Shown piece by piece: positions 6,649 to 10,020 of a stretch of 10,020 bases of DNA. The notes below the pieces were generated by a model that was not told where the DNA came from, did not search any database, and saw only the letters and a list, made by a program, of their open reading frames with translations. The position numbers were made by a program, and so were the translations under genes. Source of the DNA: Spirochaetota bacterium (lineage in GTDB: Bacteria > Spirochaetota > UBA4802 > JAFGJZ01); the NCBI GenBank assembly GCA_022704645.1, contig JAKJGA010000058.1, positions 1 to 10,020 of the forward strand, read 5' to 3'. Each line of letters opens with the position of its first letter. Position 1 is the first letter of the stretch.

Positions 6649-9600
6649 ATGGATAACTATGTAATCCGTGCGGTAGCTTCCGCTAACGGACAGAATAACT
6701 GCGTCAAAATTTCTGTTTATGAAGAGTATATTCCGGCACTTATTCATCTTGAAAAATTCAGCCACATATTAGTATTTTCTAAAGTGAACACTGCGGATGA
6801 TGAAATTAAAGCAGTCCCTCATGCAGACATAAAAGAAAACGTCATGAAGATTCTTTCGATCAATTCAACTACCGGAGTAATTGAAACAGAAGGTAATCTT
6901 TACGGTAAATTTTCAATTTTTGACATTAAACCTTATTTTCCGATTGAAGACAGAGTAAAAAATTGTCTGATAGAAGGCAAATTAACTTCTAATGATTTTC
7001 TTTCTTTTGTAAAAGTGGATAACTATCAAATATCTTCCAATATTGAAAAATCAGCCTTGAAATCCTGCAGTCTGAAAGTTATAGGAAAAATCGAAAAAGG
7101 ACCGGGATTTTGCAGAATCAGAATTTCGAATGATTATTTAAAAATTGTGAATAAAATCTCAGCTCATTCACATATCAGGGTTCTCTGGTATTTTAGCCGC
7201 TTTGATTCTGAAAAATATCGAAAAATAACCCAGTGTGATCCGCCTTATGAGAAAGCTCCGCGAACAGGTATTTTTGCTTCACGCTCACCCGTGAGACCAA
7301 ATCCGATTGCAGTAACTACATGCAAAGTAATCAAAATTGATCTTAAAGCTGCAGCAATTGAGATAAATGATACTGATGCTTTTGATAAATCTCCAGTAAT
7401 AGATTTAATTCCGTATATTCCTTCAGAATACAGAGTTAAAGATTTTTTTCTTCCTGATTGGATTAATCACTGGGGAGAGTGGTACGAAGATTCTTTTACT
7501 GACACAAAAGCTAAACAGACTATTGATTCTGATTTTCGCCGTCTTGAAAATCTTTACGAATTCAAAAATGAGAAAAACCTAATCAAGCCTTCTGTTAAGG
7601 CAGAAAAAAAGACCGGTTCATCATCAGACATAAATTTTATTAAAATATCCGGTGCATGCGAAAACAATCTGAAAAATGTTTCTATTAATATCCCAAAAAA
7701 GCAGATAACTGTTTTCACCGGACTTAGCGGAAGCGGCAAATCTTCTCTCGCTTTTGATACGATTTTTGCTGAAAGCAGCAGAAGATTCATGGACAGCCTT
7801 TCTACATCTGCAAGAATTTCTTTTAAGCAATTTGAAAGACCTTCTTTTGACAAAATTGAAAATCTTCCTCCTGCAATAGCCGTAGAGCAAAAATCTGTTC
7901 AGCGCAATTCGCGTTCAACAGTAGGAACTTATTCAGAAATCAGTGATTATCTACGGCTATTCTTTTCACGTATCGGAATCAGACATTGTCCTTCGTGCGG
8001 AAAAGCAGTAGAACCAAAAACTCCGAGGCAAATCGCTGAAATTATTTATTCAATACGCAGAAAAACAGAATTTGAAATTCATTCTGTTAAAAAAGGAGTC
8101 CTGATTGGTGCTGTTTTAGATAATCAAGAAAAAAACTCTTTCATCGAAACAATAGAAGATATTCTAAAAATTGAAAACGGAGCATTAAAACTGCGAACTA
8201 AGGATAATCAGGAATTTATTCTTCATACACGGAATCATTGCTATCATTGCGGAAAATCTTTTTTTGATCTGACTCCCTCATTTTTCAGCCTGAATAATCC
8301 CGAAGCTGTATGCCGGGAATGCGGCGGAAGCGGTAGAAAAATCGAAGTATCAGAAAATCTCATCATAGAACATCCTGATAAATCTATTCTTGACGGAGCT
8401 TCTGCGTGGTGGGGCGACATGAGAAAATTTATCAATAAACCGAGTGCAAACTGGATGAAGGGAGAAATCATTGCACTTGCACAAAGTATGAATGTTGATC
8501 TTGAATTACCGTGGACAAATCTTCCGTCTGATTTCAAGCACAAAGCTCTATACGGAACAAACGGAGAGAAAGCAACACTATCATATAAAAGCTCAAACGG
8601 AAGATCCGGTGAAATTTGCAAACCTGCCGAAGGAGCTGTCTCTCATATTAATAGACTTTTCCGCTCTTCACATGGAAAAATTTCAGCAGATTTCTATTTG
8701 CAGTTCATGGAGGAAAAAGAATGTCCCGAATGCAAAGGAGAAAAACTCAATGCTGAAGCGCGTTTCGTTACGGCAGGCAAAAAAAGATTCCCCGAACTCG
8801 ATTTGCTTTCAATTGATTCTTTGTATGATTGGACTGAATCTTTGCATGCAATTTTATCACCCGAAGAAGAAGTTCTTTGCGAAGACATAATTAAAGGAAT
8901 TAAAACCCGGGCAGAAGCTCTAAGAGAAGTCGGGCTTAATTATCTTCAAGTAGGAAGAAGTGTATCAACTTTATCAGGAGGTGAAGGGCAGAGACTTAAA
9001 CTTGCTTCACAATTCGGTTGTGGTCTTTCAGATCTGCTTTACATTCTCGATGAACCTACATCAGGACTACATGCGGGAGATTATTCAAATATTATTAATT
9101 CCATGAAAAAAATCCGCGATTCGGGAAATACTGTAATCGTTGTTGAACATAACACTGAAGTCATCAAAGAAGCAGATTACATAATTGATTTCGGACCCGG
9201 TGCCGGATGCGATGGTGGTAATATTATTGCAAAAGGAACACCTGAAGAATTGATGAGAAACATCAATTCTGTAACAGGAAAATATTTATTACCACGATCT
9301 GAAAAAAGATCCGTAAAAGATAAATTAGATCAAAACAATTGTATTCGGATTACAGGCGCGAGAAAAAATAATCTTAAGTCAATCACAGCAGAATTTCCGA
9401 TCGGAAAACTAACCTGCGTCATAGGAAGAAGCGGTTCAGGTAAAAGCAGTCTTGTGACAAAAACTCTTGTACCGGTATTTGATCATTTTTGCAAACACGG
9501 AACAATTATCAAAGGAGAATATGATTTAATAGAAGGATTCGAACATATACAGAATGTTATATTTATCAATCAGAATCCGATAGGAAGAACTCCGCGTTCG

Positions 9601-10020
9601 AATCCGGCAACATATACAGGAGTTTTTGATGAAATCAGAAAATTATTTTCAAAAACTGATGAGGCAAAAAAGAATAAATTAACTGAAAATCTGTTCAGTT
9701 TCAACAGCCGCGGCGGTGCTTGTAATTCTTGCGGAGGCTCAGGTCAAAAAAAGATCGAGATGGGCTTTATGCCCGATATGTGGATCACATGCCCGGAATG
9801 CGGAGGGAAAAGATATAATGATAGAATTTTAAAGATTAAATACAAAGAAAAGTCTATTTCGGATATTCTTGAAATGAGTATTGATGAAGCTTTATCATTT
9901 TTTTCTGATGATATTACAGTTATCAAAACATTATCCGCAATGAAAAAAATCGGACTCGGATATATTAAACTCGGACAAAGTGCATTGACTCTTTCCGGCG
10001 GTGAAGCTCAAAGAATTAAG
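6649..10020 (+). CDS. Tandem TrmO/TsaA-like domains fused to a UvrA2-type ABC ATPase, partial (3' end beyond window)
   Basis: One uninterrupted frame of 1124 codons runs to the window edge. Residues about 4-105 are a degenerate TrmO-like barrel (LEKFSHILVF 35-44; FDIKPYFPIED 91-101) lacking the RPNP loop. Residues about 140-265 are a fuller TrmO-like domain (SHIRVLWYF 174-182; GIFASRSPVRPNPIAVT 207-223; SPVIDLIPYIP 248-258). TrmO methylates threonylcarbamoyladenosine at tRNA position 37. After a Lys/Ser-rich linker (about 285-328) comes UvrA: Walker A GLSGSGKSS (358-366); zinc cysteines C531, C534, C555, C558; signature LSGGE (775-779); Walker B with D801-E802 in LDEPTSGLH; second Walker A GRSGSGKSS (926-934); cysteines C1025, C1028, C1048, C1051; signature LSGGE (1115-1119). 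The second Walker B lies outside. Only 80 residues separate C450 from C531, so the UvrB-binding insertion looks reduced, as in UvrA2 drug-resistance paralogues. A ribosome-binding site GAGAGG stands four bases before ATG 6649. No Met, GTG or TTG start occurs near the junction. Function as a whole is unknown. Confidence 0.9.
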   Translation, partial: MDNYVIRAVASANGQNNCVKISVYEEYIPALIHLEKFSHILVFSKVNTADDEIKAVPHADIKENVMKILSINSTTGVIETEGNLYGKFSIFDIKPYFPIEDRVKNCLIEGKLTSNDFLSFVKVDNYQISSNIEKSALKSCSLKVIGKIEKGPGFCRIRISNDYLKIVNKISAHSHIRVLWYFSRFDSEKYRKITQCDPPYEKAPRTGIFASRSPVRPNPIAVTTCKVIKIDLKAAAIEINDTDAFDKSPVIDLIPYIPSEYRVKDFFLPDWINHWGEWYEDSFTDTKAKQTIDSDFRRLENLYEFKNEKNLIKPSVKAEKKTGSSSDINFIKISGACENNLKNVSINIPKKQITVFTGLSGSGKSSLAFDTIFAESSRRFMDSLSTSARISFKQFERPSFDKIENLPPAIAVEQKSVQRNSRSTVGTYSEISDYLRLFFSRIGIRHCPSCGKAVEPKTPRQIAEIIYSIRRKTEFEIHSVKKGVLIGAVLDNQEKNSFIETIEDILKIENGALKLRTKDNQEFILHTRNHCYHCGKSFFDLTPSFFSLNNPEAVCRECGGSGRKIEVSENLIIEHPDKSILDGASAWWGDMRKFINKPSANWMKGEIIALAQSMNVDLELPWTNLPSDFKHKALYGTNGEKATLSYKSSNGRSGEICKPAEGAVSHINRLFRSSHGKISADFYLQFMEEKECPECKGEKLNAEARFVTAGKKRFPELDLLSIDSLYDWTESLHAILSPEEEVLCEDIIKGIKTRAEALREVGLNYLQVGRSVSTLSGGEGQRLKLASQFGCGLSDLLYILDEPTSGLHAGDYSNIINSMKKIRDSGNTVIVVEHNTEVIKEADYIIDFGPGAGCDGGNIIAKGTPEELMRNINSVTGKYLLPRSEKRSVKDKLDQNNCIRITGARKNNLKSITAEFPIGKLTCVIGRSGSGKSSLVTKTLVPVFDHFCKHGTIIKGEYDLIEGFEHIQNVIFINQNPIGRTPRSNPATYTGVFDEIRKLFSKTDEAKKNKLTENLFSFNSRGGACNSCGGSGQKKIEMGFMPDMWITCPECGGKRYNDRILKIKYKEKSISDILEMSIDEALSFFSDDITVIKTLSAMKKIGLGYIKLGQSALTLSGGEAQRIK

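Noticed and set aside
7554..7890. Minus-strand open frames of 88-99 codons across the linker and first Walker A region
   Set aside because: They are antisense shadows of the fusion gene, with no ribosome-binding site and low-complexity Phe/Ser/Leu-rich translations.
8492..8890. Plus-strand 132-codon frame inside the UvrA region
   Set aside because: It is out of frame with a gene that has clear UvrA motifs on both sides, so it is a shadow.
6649..10020. Two separate adjacent genes (trmO and uvrA) rather than a fusion
   Set aside because: No stop codon, start codon or ribosome-binding site is present at the junction, and the linker stays in frame with both parts.
7621..10020. Canonical excinuclease subunit UvrA of nucleotide excision repair
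   Set aside because: The UvrB-binding insertion is shortened, the N-terminus carries foreign domains, and the neighbour is a drug-type regulator, all of which point to a UvrA2-like paralogue.

Overview
This AT-rich window is typical bacterial chromosome. It holds a ribosomal-protein/SSB operon, a pair of cyclase-like proteins and ilvC on the minus strand, then a regulator and a very large fusion gene on the plus strand. The gene order rpsF-ssb-rpsR-membrane protein-rplI is widespread in bacteria. Together with the tandem cyclase-like genes and the general codon character it made me think of a spirochaete, possibly Treponema-like, but this is a low-to-moderate confidence guess from memory. No rRNA, tRNA, CRISPR array or insertion sequence was seen.

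Layout. Bases 1-2259 (minus strand, transcribed right to left) form the operon rpsF (S6), ssb, rpsR (S18), a DUF2232/YybS-like membrane protein and rplI (L9, cut by the window edge). A leader at about 2260-2410 precedes it, with a promoter, a hairpin followed by CCG, and an anti-Shine-Dalgarno stretch. Bases 2442-4366 (minus) hold two overlapping genes for soluble, diverged class III nucleotide-cyclase homologues. By eye, one keeps the metal-binding aspartates and the other keeps the Asn-type motif, so they look like complementary halves. Bases 4441-5504 (minus) hold a strong terminator and a stand-alone ketol-acid reductoisomerase gene, ilvC.

Bases 5505-5707 are a divergent intergenic region. 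From 5708 the plus strand carries an AraC-family regulator with a GyrI-like ligand-binding domain. It is followed 50 bases later by a continuous reading frame running from 6649 off the end of the window (1124 codons seen, no stop). This frame encodes two TrmO/TsaA-like domains in tandem, the first degenerate, fused to a UvrA2-type double ABC ATPase whose UvrB-binding insertion is shortened.

The fusion gene and its regulator are the most unusual part of the window. A drug-sensor-like regulator next to a UvrA2-like ATPase suggests an inducible response to DNA-binding or translation-targeting toxic compounds. The fused tRNA-modification-type module is not something I know from a described system. 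These functional ideas are inference. The fusion, the domain motifs and the absence of an internal start are read directly from the sequence.
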